Origin: Neobacillus bataviensis LMG 21833
GTDB lineage: Bacteria > Bacillota > Bacilli > Bacillales > Cytobacillaceae
DNA: 64,000 bases
Assembly: GCF_000307875.1 (NCBI RefSeq)
Contig: NZ_AJLS01000121.1
Span: 39,766 to 103,765 of the forward strand
Reading direction: 5' to 3'
The stretch's first letter is position 1. Every line of letters begins with the position of its first letter. Shown here piece after piece: positions 8,101-16,418 of the stretch. Under the pieces are notes generated by a model. The model saw nothing but the letters and a program-made list of their open reading frames with translations, was not told the origin of the DNA and did not search any database. A program made the position numbers and the translations under genes.

Positions 8101-9036
8101 TTAATATGTAATTCGCTTTAATTGCACTGTAAAAGTTGTCTTTTCATATGGTTTACTGTTTAGAAAAATTTGTCCGTCCATTTTTTCTACCAGTCGCTTT
8201 GTAATGGTGAGTCCGAGCCCGCTGCCCTGATAGGATTTATTTCGCGAATCCTCCAATGTGTACATTCTTTCAAACACTAAGTCCTTGTGGAGCTCACTGA
8301 TTCCCTTGCCTTTATCCCAGATGTCCAAGTAAACTGACTGTTCATCGTTTCTAAGTGTAAGACCTAGTGCTTTCCCTTCTCCACCATATTGAATGGCATT
8401 AGAAATAAGATTATTCAAGACTCGGTCAAGTTCCTCCTCATTACCAAGGGCATAAAGAATGGTTTCCGGCAGGTCAATCACGACATCAAAGCCTTTCGTG
8501 GTCAACACCTCATAATAGTGTAATATATTTCTCTGGCAGACTTCATTCATATTTATCCTTGTAAGAGGAATGTTTTTATCACCAGACTCCAGCTTCGCTA
8601 AATCAAAAAACTTCTTAATTAGGTCTAATACTTCAACCGTTTTCCCGTGCACTTTTTGTAAAAGTTCCTCGGTTTCTTCGGTTGCTCTGTTAGGCTCATT
8701 CAACATTATCTCAATATATCCAAGCACGACGGTCAACGGCGTTTTTAAATCATGTGAAATATTAGAGAGCATTTTCCGCATCGACATCTCCGTTTTATTG
8801 TAGCCCGCCATCATTTTTTGATTATGTTCTAAGAGACGGTTGATTTCGATTAATATCTGCTTCAGATTAGCATCATCCGTATGGACTAACAGCTTTTCAT
8901 CCGTTTGATTGTCGATAATCCGTTTTAGTTTTTTATGTATGTATGTGAAATTACCCTTTTCATTTTTTCTCCATTTATATTGAAAAAAATTAAGGGCAGC
9001 CAGCCCGATTATGATCATAAGTAAAAAAATGAACAT
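8101..9036 (-). CDS. sensor histidine kinase (YcbM-like)
   Basis: A 311-residue kinase. A single N-terminal membrane helix (residues 2-20) is followed directly by a short linker and the kinase core. The phosphoacceptor is His95 (NISHDLKTPLTV). The N box is ELDRVLNNLISNAIQYG, and the G boxes are DIWDKGKGI and GSGLGLTI. It lacks an extracellular sensor domain, like intramembrane or transporter-coupled kinases. The gene starts 3 nt after the response-regulator stop. Length 311 equals that recalled for B. subtilis YcbM. Confidence 0.9.
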   Translation of the reverse strand: MFIFLLMIIIGLAALNFFQYKWRKNEKGNFTYIHKKLKRIIDNQTDEKLLVHTDDANLKQILIEINRLLEHNQKMMAGYNKTEMSMRKMLSNISHDLKTPLTVVLGYIEIMLNEPNRATEETEELLQKVHGKTVEVLDLIKKFFDLAKLESGDKNIPLTRINMNEVCQRNILHYYEVLTTKGFDVVIDLPETILYALGNEEELDRVLNNLISNAIQYGGEGKALGLTLRNDEQSVYLDIWDKGKGISELHKDLVFERMYTLEDSRNKSYQGSGLGLTITKRLVEKMDGQIFLNSKPYEKTTFTVQLKRITY

Positions 9037-9038
9037 CG

Positions 9039-9737
9039 TTAAAACTCCCCAAGCTTATAGCCAATACCCCATAATGTTTTAATGTACTTCGGTTTGGACG
9101 GGTCATCTTCGATTTTCTCCCTGAGCCTTCTCATATGTACATTTATCACATTTTCATCGCCATAATATTCATCTTCCCATACTAAACTATAAATTTGCGC
9201 CTTGGTGTAGACTCGGCTTGGATGTGAGATAAATAGTTTTAGAATATGAAACTCCTTAGCAGTTAGCTTGATTTCATTTCCGGATTTTTGTAAGGAAAAA
9301 TTATCGAGGTCAAGTGTCAGCTCCCCAACCGTCAGCACCTTCGTCTCCTTCTTTTGTTCTGTTCGTGAATAGTGGGTTGCCCTTCTGATGGCCGCCTTCA
9401 CTCTAGCTGTTAGTTCAATCATCGAAAACGGCTTGGCAATATAGTCATCAGCACCAAACCCCAAACCTAAAGCTTTATCCAAGTCCCCATCCTTTGCAGA
9501 CATAATCAGAACAGGTATCATACTTTTCTCTCGGATTATTTTTAAAAATTCCATTCCATCCAGCTTCGGCAGCATTAAATCAAGGAGAATCAAATCAAAG
9601 GTTTCTTTCGCAAACACCTCCAGCGCCTCTTCCCCGTCAAACGCCGGAACGACCTCGAAGCCTTCTTTGGTAAATTGGCCTTTAACCATCTCACTGATTG
9701 CCACATCGTCTTCAACTAATAATATTCTGTGTTTCAT
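9039..9737 (-). CDS. OmpR-family response regulator (YcbL-like)
   Basis: A 232-residue regulator. The receiver domain has acidic pocket Asp10/Asp11, phosphoacceptor Asp53 (LILLDLMLPKLDG) and a conserved Lys near 102 (DDYIAKPF). The winged-helix DNA-binding domain is in the last 100 residues (VNVHMRRLREKIEDD, then TLWGIGYKL). It is first gene of the RR-kinase-ATPase-permease cluster, which it likely controls. Confidence 0.9.
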   Translation of the reverse strand: MKHRILLVEDDVAISEMVKGQFTKEGFEVVPAFDGEEALEVFAKETFDLILLDLMLPKLDGMEFLKIIREKSMIPVLIMSAKDGDLDKALGLGFGADDYIAKPFSMIELTARVKAAIRRATHYSRTEQKKETKVLTVGELTLDLDNFSLQKSGNEIKLTAKEFHILKLFISHPSRVYTKAQIYSLVWEDEYYGDENVINVHMRRLREKIEDDPSKPKYIKTLWGIGYKLGEF

Positions 9738-9888
9738 TTTATCCCCCGCTCCGTCCCGCTCAATCCTATATGTTTAATTTCCATATTCTCTCTGAAAAAT
9801 CCTTTTTTTGTTGAAGAATATGTTATTATTACGGCTAAACTTGTTAGGTATTTATATAAACATACTAATATGATTAATTATGATATAA

Positions 9889-9928
9889 TAAAAAAACGTC
9901 TAATCCCATATGTACCAAGGGTTTAGAC
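9889..9928 (-). terminator. intrinsic terminator of the FadR-type gene
   Basis: GTCTAAACCC and GGGATTAGAC form the stem and the minus strand continues with TTTTTTTATT. The rest of 9738-10014 holds the promoter side of the response-regulator gene and a weak GAACACT/AGTGTTC dyad at 9966-10000. Confidence 0.75.
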
Positions 9929-10014
9929 ATTCTTTATGACATATATACGAAAATTGAAATTTATCAGAACACTGAAAATTCATCAATTTATCATAGTGTT
10001 CACTTTAAAGAGTG

Positions 10015-10731
10015 CTAACTCTTGATCCCACTGAATATGTCAGATTGAATTTCCAATAACTGAATCTGTCCTAGGCTCAAATGTTCCAACATGGCCGACT
10101 GAGCTTCCACTGGATTACCGGATTCAATTGCCCTGTATATATCCCAATGTTGACTTTGAACTTTTTGTGTCTTATAAGAGGCAGCGAAACTAATTTGCAA
10201 TATTTTAATTTGTTCAGAAATCAAATCAGAAATCAGACCCATTAACATGATTAACATGTCATTTTTCGATGCCTGAACGATTGATTTATGAAAAAGAAAA
10301 TCAGCTTCTTGCTCAACAGCTACAAAATTATCCATTTTAATCAAATTGCTTTTAATTGCTTCTAGGTCTTGATCCGTTCTTCTCATGGCAGCCAAACTGG
10401 CGGCATGGATTTCGAGAATAATTCTGACTTCATATAATTGCAAGGTATCAAGTCCATTGGAAACGGCAACCAATGACATGAGATTTTTCAGATGTTCCGG
10501 TTCCGCCTGTTTAATGATCGTCCCTTCTCCTGTTTTAGATTCAATAATTCCCAATACACTGAGTACCTTTAATGCCTCTCGGAGAGAAGAACGACTTATC
10601 CCAAAGGATTCAGATAACTCAATTTCAGAGGGGATTTTCTGACCAACCTTTAATTGTTTCTTTAATAATAAGTCTTTAATTTGATCCAAAATTTCTTGGA
10701 ATATTTTTTTGTTTCTTACCGTCTTAAACAT
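10015..10731 (-). CDS. FadR-subfamily GntR regulator (winged HTH + FCD)
   Basis: A 238-residue protein from ATG 10731, chosen for GGAGTG upstream; a longer frame to 10824 has no ribosome site. The N-terminal winged helix contains LKVGQKIPSEIELSESFGIS and RSSLREALKVLSVLG. An all-helical FCD ligand domain follows, with Glu/His positions (YEVRIILEIHAASLAA; FHKSIVQASKN) that in FCD proteins bind metal and carboxylate ligands. Regulators of this type control hydroxyacid and acyl-CoA catabolism and bind TNGTNNNACNA. Two exact matches lie upstream of the ThDP operon (15869-15879 and 15985-15995), so that operon is the likely target (inference). Confidence 0.88.
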   Translation of the reverse strand: MFKTVRNKKIFQEILDQIKDLLLKKQLKVGQKIPSEIELSESFGISRSSLREALKVLSVLGIIESKTGEGTIIKQAEPEHLKNLMSLVAVSNGLDTLQLYEVRIILEIHAASLAAMRRTDQDLEAIKSNLIKMDNFVAVEQEADFLFHKSIVQASKNDMLIMLMGLISDLISEQIKILQISFAASYKTQKVQSQHWDIYRAIESGNPVEAQSAMLEHLSLGQIQLLEIQSDIFSGIKS

Positions 10732-10852
10732 TTCACCACTCCTAAGTAAGAATCCAACGGGGTTAAATGTAAGACCCCATGCAAACAACACATACAAACA
10801 GGCAGCATCTCCTAGTACGATCAAGGTATCAATTTATGGAGGTGCTTTTCTT

Positions 10853-10903
10853 ATGTCACAACAAAATTATACCATGGTCCTAAACGATTCAGGTAGCATG
10901 TAG
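10853..10903 (+). CDS. possible 16-residue small ORF or leader peptide
   Basis: ATG at 10853 follows a strong GGAGGTG with eight-base spacing. It encodes MSQQNYTMVLNDSGSM and then stops. Two intrinsic terminators follow at once (10912-10961, 10965-10993). This could be a micro-gene, a leader peptide, a small RNA with a translated part, or the 5' stump of a deleted gene. No family recognised. Only the start signals and the terminators support it. Confidence 0.4.
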   Translation: MSQQNYTMVLNDSGSM

Positions 10904-10911
10904 CAGAAAGT

Positions 10912-10961
10912 AAAAAAGTCGTATATTCGATTTAAAAAAATCGAAATATACGACTTTTTTT
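10912..10961. terminator. long intrinsic terminator, both directions
   Basis: A stem of about 21 bp (AAAAAGTCGTATATTCGATTT against its complement with one bulged A) with a short A-loop and T-runs on both sides. It can end the small + strand transcript and the minus-strand acyl-CoA ligase operon. Confidence 0.85.
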
Positions 10962-10964
10962 AAT

Positions 10965-10993
10965 GCGTACCCGAAAGGTGCGCTTATTTTTTA
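10965..10993 (+). terminator. second intrinsic terminator in tandem
   Basis: GCGTACC and GGTGCGC form a 7-bp stem (one G-U) with loop CGAAA, followed by TTATTTTTT. The rest of 10994-11077 has no recognisable feature. Confidence 0.65.
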
Positions 10994-11077
10994 TCATTTG
11001 GGCTTACGGTACAATGCCGTTTCCTTATCCAACCTTTTCGTTACAGAGAACCCCGTTGCCCCTACCGTTTTTCTCTT

Positions 11078-12622
11078 TTAATGAAGAGCCACACTTAGAA
11101 TACTATCCTTAATTGTCCGACGAACAATTTTCCCAGTGGCATTCTTGGGTAGCTTTTCAACGAAGTCCACCGACTTAGGTCTTTTATAACCAGCCAATTG
11201 ATCACGGCAAAAATCAATAATTTCTTGCTCGACAGCAACTTCTCCAGGATTCAACTCAATAACGGCGTGGACTCTCTCGCCCCATTTTTCGTCTGGTAAC
11301 CCGATGACTGCTACAGCTGCCACCTTTGGATACCTTACAATAACATTCTCTACCTCGGATGGATAAACATTTTCCCCTCCGCTAATAATCATATCTTTTT
11401 TTCTGTCTTCAAGGTAGATAAACCCTTCCTCATCCATTCTTGCCATATCCCCTAGAGTAAACCATTCTCCTCGATAAGCTTCCCTAGTTGCATCCGGGTT
11501 TTCCCAATACTCTTCTAACACCACACAGATCCCTCTAACATAAAGCTCCCCAATCTCACCTTTGGGAACTTCATTTCCACTCTTATCCAACAGGCGAACT
11601 TCTTGGCCGATAACGACTTGACCGACCGAACGGGTTTTTCGCACTTGATCTTGAGGTCGCAATAGGGTGATGATCCCGCCTTCGGTACCACCGTAAAATT
11701 CATATAAGTCAATCCCATCAAAGAGTTTCATAGTCTCTTCTTTCGTTTTTGACATTAGTGGAGCAGAACTACACAAAAGGAGCCGAAGAGAAGACACATC
11801 ATACTTATTTTTAATCGAGTCAGGCAAATTCAATATCTGAGTCAGCATCGTTGGAACGACCGAAGTAAATGTAATTTTCTCTGTTTGAATAACACGTAAC
11901 AATTTTTCAGGATTAAAACCGACAGAAGGGAAGGCTACACTCGTCCCGCCTGTCAAGGCCACCATTTGTAGAAACCAAGTGGAATTAGCGTGAAACATTG
12001 GCATTATTAGAAGCATTTTATCTGTACAATTGATTCCCCCTAGTTCCTTAGAAAAAACAAGATGATTCGTCATCAGCTTCCGGTGTGAAATGACAGCTCC
12101 CTTTGGAAACCCCGTTGTGCCGGATGTATAGCCTATTAGAAGAGGATCATTTTCGTAAACATCGACTTCAGGCTTTTCTGTTGATGAAAACTTTAGACAC
12201 TCTTCATAATGAATGACCGATTTCTTTCCACCCAAACCTATATAGTGCAACAGCGAAGGTGTATCCTCTTTAATTTCATCGACAATTTCCGAAAATGACT
12301 CTTCATAAATAAGCACCTTTGCTTTAGAGTTATTAAGTACATACTTCATTTCGGAGGAAGTAAAACGAAAATTCAGTGGAACCGCTATGATTCCGGCTTT
12401 AGCCAAACCGTAGTATACCTCAAGCCATTCTGCGCGATTATAAAACATAATCGCACAACGGTCCCCCTTCTTTACCCCCATTTTGATCAAAGCATTTGCT
12501 AAACGATTGGCTCTTTCTTCGACCTCGGCGTAGGTATATCTTGTCTCGCCAAAAATGATGGCTGTTTTATTTGCATATTTTGCAGCTGTCATAGAAAGTA
12601 ATTTTCCTAACGTAACTTCCAT
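11078..12622 (-). CDS. AMP-forming acyl-CoA synthetase (ligase)
   Basis: A 514-residue ANL-superfamily enzyme that makes acyl-CoA from a carboxylic acid, ATP and CoA through an acyl-AMP. The P-loop-like motif is YTSGTTGFPKGA (about 165-176), A5 is YEFYGGTEGG, A7 is TLGDMARMDEEGF, and the A10 lysine lies in LPKNATGKIVRRT. All core motifs are intact. It is last gene of a ThDP enzyme-MFS-ligase run on the minus strand. Context suggests it activates the imported acid before the ThDP enzyme cleaves or decarboxylates the CoA ester. The acid is unknown: a short 2-hydroxyacid or oxalate would fit. Confidence 0.88.
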   Translation of the reverse strand: MEVTLGKLLSMTAAKYANKTAIIFGETRYTYAEVEERANRLANALIKMGVKKGDRCAIMFYNRAEWLEVYYGLAKAGIIAVPLNFRFTSSEMKYVLNNSKAKVLIYEESFSEIVDEIKEDTPSLLHYIGLGGKKSVIHYEECLKFSSTEKPEVDVYENDPLLIGYTSGTTGFPKGAVISHRKLMTNHLVFSKELGGINCTDKMLLIMPMFHANSTWFLQMVALTGGTSVAFPSVGFNPEKLLRVIQTEKITFTSVVPTMLTQILNLPDSIKNKYDVSSLRLLLCSSAPLMSKTKEETMKLFDGIDLYEFYGGTEGGIITLLRPQDQVRKTRSVGQVVIGQEVRLLDKSGNEVPKGEIGELYVRGICVVLEEYWENPDATREAYRGEWFTLGDMARMDEEGFIYLEDRKKDMIISGGENVYPSEVENVIVRYPKVAAVAVIGLPDEKWGERVHAVIELNPGEVAVEQEIIDFCRDQLAGYKRPKSVDFVEKLPKNATGKIVRRTIKDSILSVALH

Positions 12623-12687
12623 CTTGTACCTCCATCCTAATCATAGGCCTCTACTGGTTTAACTCCACTATTTTAGATGTCATGCCA

Positions 12688-13980
12688 TTAAACTGCAGGC
12701 GGTTTCTCCAAACCATATTCCTTGGTTTGGGCCTTATTTGATGAAATATTTAATAGTAAGGCTAATAAAGCGCTAACAAGCATTGCAATGCCAAGTATAT
12801 AAAACCCTGAACCAACATTTCCACCGACACTAGCTAGGGCTACCATTGGCGGGCCAATGATTCCACCGAAACTTCCAAAAAGATTAATGACCGCATTATG
12901 CGTACCAACGTGTTCAGAGGAGACGTGCTCTAAGCACCAGGCCCACCACACCCCAAAAGGTCCATATACGCCAATCGCGATTACGCATAGCAGCAGGTAA
13001 CTCCAAATCGGATCATGAACAAAATTACCTACTAGAAGCGCTATTCCACCTAGAGCAACCCACGAAATCACGTATTTTCCACGTTTCATTTTCTTATCCG
13101 ATAGTCGAGAATTCAGAGTCATGGCACATGCACCAAGAAGTGGCGGTATGGCACTTAACACCCCGACCATTGTTGTCGAAAGATCGCCTAGTGACTTTAC
13201 TGCAGTAGGAAGCCACAACCCATATGCGTATAATCCACACAACCAAAAGAGGTAAATTACGGCAAGAACCCACAAACGGATAGATAGGATTGATTTCAGG
13301 AACGGTTGTTTTTTGGTATGATCATCAGTTGAAGGATTACTCCTGTTGTTCATTATATACTCCCGTTCATCCTTTGAGAGTCTTTTATCCTTCATAGGGT
13401 CGTCGGATAAAAGGAACATGGCAAGTACTGCTAAGATGAGAGGAGGCACGGCTTGGAGATAGAACATGACTTGCCAATCCCACGTTTGAATCATCCATCC
13501 CGCTAGTGGAGACAAAACAGCACCAGATAAGGGAACGCCTATAAAAATTAATCCAGTGATTTGCGCACGTTCATGCATAGGAAACCACCTGCTTGCCAAA
13601 ACCATGAACGAGGGCCACATAAAACCTTCCGCTAACCCCAATAAAAACCGTATAACCTCCAAACTAGAAACGGTTCGCATGACTCCGGTCAAAGCGCTGA
13701 AAATGGCAAAGGTAATCGATAAAATAACAATAATCCACTTCGCACTAAACCGCTGAGCGACCCATCCTCCTGGAACTTGTGTAAGGATATAGCCCCAAAA
13801 GAACGCCGACATAATGACACCCATAGTAGCAGGCGTAAGACCCAACTCTTTGGTCATACTCGGCGCTGCCATACCAATATTCGTCCGGTCGATAAAGGCA
13901 AATATATAGATTAGGAATAAAAGTGTTCCTATACGGTACCATCTTGTTTTCGATGAAGGTTGGCTGCTTATTTTCGTCAT
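12688..13980 (-). CDS. MFS carrier, anion:cation symporter type
   Basis: A 430-residue carrier with 12 hydrophobic segments. It starts at ATG 13980 because AGGAGGAATAGT is directly upstream; the longer frame to 14043 has no ribosome site. The opening (FAFIDRTNIGMAAPSMTKEL) and the loop RWFPMHERAQITGL with a proline-rich fold are typical of the ACS group (hexuronate, phthalate, tartrate and other organic anions). It lies between the ThDP enzyme and the ligase, so uptake of the acid substrate of that pathway is the likely job. Confidence 0.87.
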   Translation of the reverse strand: MTKISSQPSSKTRWYRIGTLLFLIYIFAFIDRTNIGMAAPSMTKELGLTPATMGVIMSAFFWGYILTQVPGGWVAQRFSAKWIIVILSITFAIFSALTGVMRTVSSLEVIRFLLGLAEGFMWPSFMVLASRWFPMHERAQITGLIFIGVPLSGAVLSPLAGWMIQTWDWQVMFYLQAVPPLILAVLAMFLLSDDPMKDKRLSKDEREYIMNNRSNPSTDDHTKKQPFLKSILSIRLWVLAVIYLFWLCGLYAYGLWLPTAVKSLGDLSTTMVGVLSAIPPLLGACAMTLNSRLSDKKMKRGKYVISWVALGGIALLVGNFVHDPIWSYLLLCVIAIGVYGPFGVWWAWCLEHVSSEHVGTHNAVINLFGSFGGIIGPPMVALASVGGNVGSGFYILGIAMLVSALLALLLNISSNKAQTKEYGLEKPPAV

Positions 13981-14121
13981 ACTATTCCTCCTATTGGTAT
14001 GAATTGTATTCTCGCATTTAACGATTGGGCCGGAACGTCCCAAGTATACTAGCGGCTCTTATTTTTGTTCAAAATCCACATGAATCCCTGATAGGAATTG
14101 CCCCACAATACTATTATGAAT

Positions 14122-15816
14122 TTATGAATTTACGACTTTATAATTTATAGGTTGATCTTCAGGAACCTGTGCAAGACCTCTGGCCAAATCAGGAGAGGTT
14201 ACATCTGCGGATGTTAGTACATTAATCAAAGCAGGTCGTCCGGCCGCCATCGCTCTCTGTAGAGCACCGGGCAACTGGGATAACTCTATTACATGCTCAC
14301 CATATCCCCCGAACGCCTCCATAATTTGATCATAGCGTGTATGATTTAAGACGGTTCCAACGGTATATTGCGGTCCAAAATCTATTTCCATTGCCTTTCT
14401 TTCGATATTCCATCCTCCATTGTTGCTCACGATGATGACGATAGGAATTTGATGTCTTACTGCCGTATCTAGCTCCGATAGACCAAACCCTATAGAACCA
14501 TCTCCCACTACCAATAGGACCGGTGACGAAGGACGCGCAAGCTTGGCAGCGATGGCTGAAGAAATGCCAATACCAATCGTACCTAATGCGCCTGGATCTA
14601 CATAATGTCCGGGTAAGTCCCGTCCGAATGCTAGTCTTCCGAAAGAAAGGATATCTCCTCCGTCAAGAACAATCGTTGAATCTTCCGTTAAATGCTTTTT
14701 CACTTCGTAACAAAGTCGAAGCGGGTGGATCGGCGAAGATGTCATCTCCGAGACTTGCAGATCTAATCGTTCTCTATTCTTACTATCTTTCTGCTGTAAT
14801 TTTCTTACCCATGGATCATAGTGTTCGGACAGATTTGGTTGATCTTGCAATACCGTATCTAGTGTATCGATAAATTTGCGAACGTCACTAATGACAGGGA
14901 TATGAATCGGACGGGTACGTCCAATTTCGCTTGGGTCGATATCTACTTGAACAAATACTGAATCCTTTGAGAAGCGGGGCGCATGACCATACCCTAAGAT
15001 AAAGTTAAGTCGTGCACCTAGTATAATGACCAAATCAGCCGTTGCCATAGCAAGTGAACGTGCTGCTCCCACATGTAATGGATGTGTGTCTGGAAACAGA
15101 CCTTTATTCAAAGCGGTTGTCAACACTGGAATATTATGACTCTCAGCAAAATCTATCAATGATTGATGGGCACGTGAAAAGAATGTCCCGCCACCGGCAA
15201 TAATCAATGGCCTCTCAGCTGTCCTAAAAGCTGATGCTACATTTTGAACAACCGATAAATCGGGTCCTGGCGGTTCAGGTGCAAAGGTATCGCTAACCTC
15301 TTCCAACCACATTGGGTCGGCCTCGGCTTTAAAAACTCCAGTGGGTATATCCATAAAAACAGGTCCAGGTTTCCCGCTAACAGCGGTTTGAAACGCCCTA
15401 TTAACCCACATTGGTATTTTTCTTGCCTCAAAAATGGTTTCTGCGAATTTTGTAATGGGCCTCATAATACCAGTTTGATCGATTTCTTGCATGGCTCCCA
15501 TTCCCATTTGAGGAAGGGGGGCATGTCCTCCAATGACTACCACCGGAGTTGCAGCTTGAAATGCCGTGGCAATACCCGTTGTTGTATTGGTTACACCCGG
15601 GCCAGCTGTTGCCAGAACCACAGCCGGTTCTCCCGTCACACGACCCCACGCATATGCCATATGAGCTGCAGCTTCCTCATGCCTTACATCGATAATTCGT
15701 ATACCATAGTCCACGCACGCTTTATACACCCAACAAATGTGTCCACCATTTAGTGAAAAGATTTGCCGCACTCCCTTTTTATAGAGAGCCTCAACAAGTA
15801 GTTCTGCACCATTCAT
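14122..15816 (-). CDS. ThDP-dependent enzyme, 2-hydroxyacyl-CoA lyase/oxalyl-CoA decarboxylase/acetolactate synthase superfamily
   Basis: A 564-residue enzyme from ATG 15816 with GGGGGGA upstream (a TTG start five codons earlier is disfavoured). Three-domain layout: PYR domain with catalytic Glu47 (VRHEEAAAHMA); central domain with LGARLNFILGYGHAPRF, close to the LGARLNW segment of 2-hydroxyacyl-CoA lyases and oxalyl-CoA decarboxylases; PP domain with GDGSIGFG and VSNNGGWN for Mg-ThDP. It is not the biosynthetic IlvB, which is encoded at 43485-45215. With a CoA ligase and a carrier in the same run, cleavage of a 2-hydroxyacyl-CoA to formyl-CoA plus carbonyl, or decarboxylation of oxalyl-CoA, is plausible. 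No formyl-CoA transferase gene is nearby. Confidence 0.85.
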   Translation of the reverse strand: MNGAELLVEALYKKGVRQIFSLNGGHICWVYKACVDYGIRIIDVRHEEAAAHMAYAWGRVTGEPAVVLATAGPGVTNTTTGIATAFQAATPVVVIGGHAPLPQMGMGAMQEIDQTGIMRPITKFAETIFEARKIPMWVNRAFQTAVSGKPGPVFMDIPTGVFKAEADPMWLEEVSDTFAPEPPGPDLSVVQNVASAFRTAERPLIIAGGGTFFSRAHQSLIDFAESHNIPVLTTALNKGLFPDTHPLHVGAARSLAMATADLVIILGARLNFILGYGHAPRFSKDSVFVQVDIDPSEIGRTRPIHIPVISDVRKFIDTLDTVLQDQPNLSEHYDPWVRKLQQKDSKNRERLDLQVSEMTSSPIHPLRLCYEVKKHLTEDSTIVLDGGDILSFGRLAFGRDLPGHYVDPGALGTIGIGISSAIAAKLARPSSPVLLVVGDGSIGFGLSELDTAVRHQIPIVIIVSNNGGWNIERKAMEIDFGPQYTVGTVLNHTRYDQIMEAFGGYGEHVIELSQLPGALQRAMAAGRPALINVLTSADVTSPDLARGLAQVPEDQPINYKVVNS

Positions 15817-15862
15817 TCTAATTCCCCCCAAATTTTAATGGTCATTTCAACTAAAACCGTTT

Positions 15863-15880
15863 ATCTGATTGTCAGACAAA
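15863..15880. promoter_or_regulatory. FCD/GntR operator-like palindrome, proximal copy
   Basis: TTGTCAGACAA at 15869-15879 is a perfect palindrome and an exact match to TNGTNNNACNA, the core bound by FadR-subfamily regulators. It lies about 50 nt upstream of the ThDP enzyme start. Confidence 0.65.
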
Positions 15881-15975
15881 GTTGCAATAACAAAATAATA
15901 GAACTACCTTTTTTCATAAAACCAGATCTTACAATGAAGCCAATTTCATATTATAGTATCTTCGGTTCAAATGTT

Positions 15976-15996
15976 TAGGTCCGATTGTCGGACTAA
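15976..15996. promoter_or_regulatory. FCD/GntR operator-like palindrome, promoter copy
   Basis: An inverted repeat TTAGGTCCGA / TCGGACTAA around TTG, containing TTGTCGGACTA (again TNGTNNNACNA). It sits just downstream of the -10 box at 16009-16014, where a bound repressor would block initiation. It is 116 bp (about 11 helical turns) from the proximal copy. Confidence 0.7.
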
Positions 15997-16008
15997 CCAA
16001 TTATCTGA

Positions 16009-16038
16009 ATTATAGTAAAAGTAATAATTTTCTGTCAA
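16009..16038 (-). promoter_or_regulatory. sigma-A promoter of the ThDP operon
   Basis: On the minus strand TTGACA (16033-16038), an 18-nt spacer and TATAAT (16009-16014): both hexamers are perfect. It is followed at once by the operator at 15976-15996. Confidence 0.75.
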
Positions 16039-16250
16039 TAGTTTTTATAAATTATTTTCTAAATTTTGTAATCCAGTACTTAAGAGGTGAATCTTTATTT
16101 AGTACAAAATACCTAAGCCCCTTTTTTAGTACCAGTCAACGCTACCTTATGACTTAAGTCGAAACATTTCAAGTCTTTATCAACTCCTTTTTGAATTAGT
16201 CATGGAAGTCAATATCAAATCTGGTTCCAATGATTTCACTTTTTTATCAT

Positions 16251-16266
16251 GCAATATTAATGCCAA
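16251..16266 (-). promoter_or_regulatory. sigma-54 promoter upstream of the ThDP operon
   Basis: The minus strand reads TTGGCATTAATATTGC with correct GG-N10-GC spacing. It lies about 430 nt upstream of the ThDP enzyme start and downstream of the activator array at 16325-16405. Between it and the sigma-A promoter (16040-16250) nothing else is recognisable. Confidence 0.8.
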
Positions 16267-16324
16267 CGTTCAAAATTCAAAAATATAGAAAACGACCCTT
16301 TTTTCTATGAGATAGAAATTCTTC

Positions 16325-16405
16325 GTTGTTTCCAAATCTAAACAAATTGTTGTTTCCAAACCTAAACACGTTGTTTCTAAACTTAAACATGTTATTTCAA
16401 ATGAA
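16325..16405. promoter_or_regulatory. tandem palindromic activator sites (UAS array)
   Basis: Three copies of a dyad, TGTTT-N8-AAACA: GTTGTTTCCAAATCTAAACA at 16325, GTTGTTTCCAAACCTAAACA at 16349 and GTTGTTTCTAAACTTAAACA at 16370, with a degenerate fourth from 16391. Spacing is 24, 21 and 21 bp, about two helical turns. The array lies 60-140 bp upstream of the -24 element at 16251-16266, the usual place of enhancer sites for sigma-54 activators, and just behind the 3' end of such an activator gene. Confidence 0.75.
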
Positions 16406-16418
16406 TTCATATGTTGGT

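Noticed and set aside
14122..15816. Second ilvB (catabolic or biosynthetic acetolactate synthase)
   Set aside because: It lacks the FRHEQG context and regulatory-subunit partner, and its neighbours are a CoA ligase and carrier; the full ilvB is at 43485-45215. The superfamily level is kept in the call because the exact subgroup is open.
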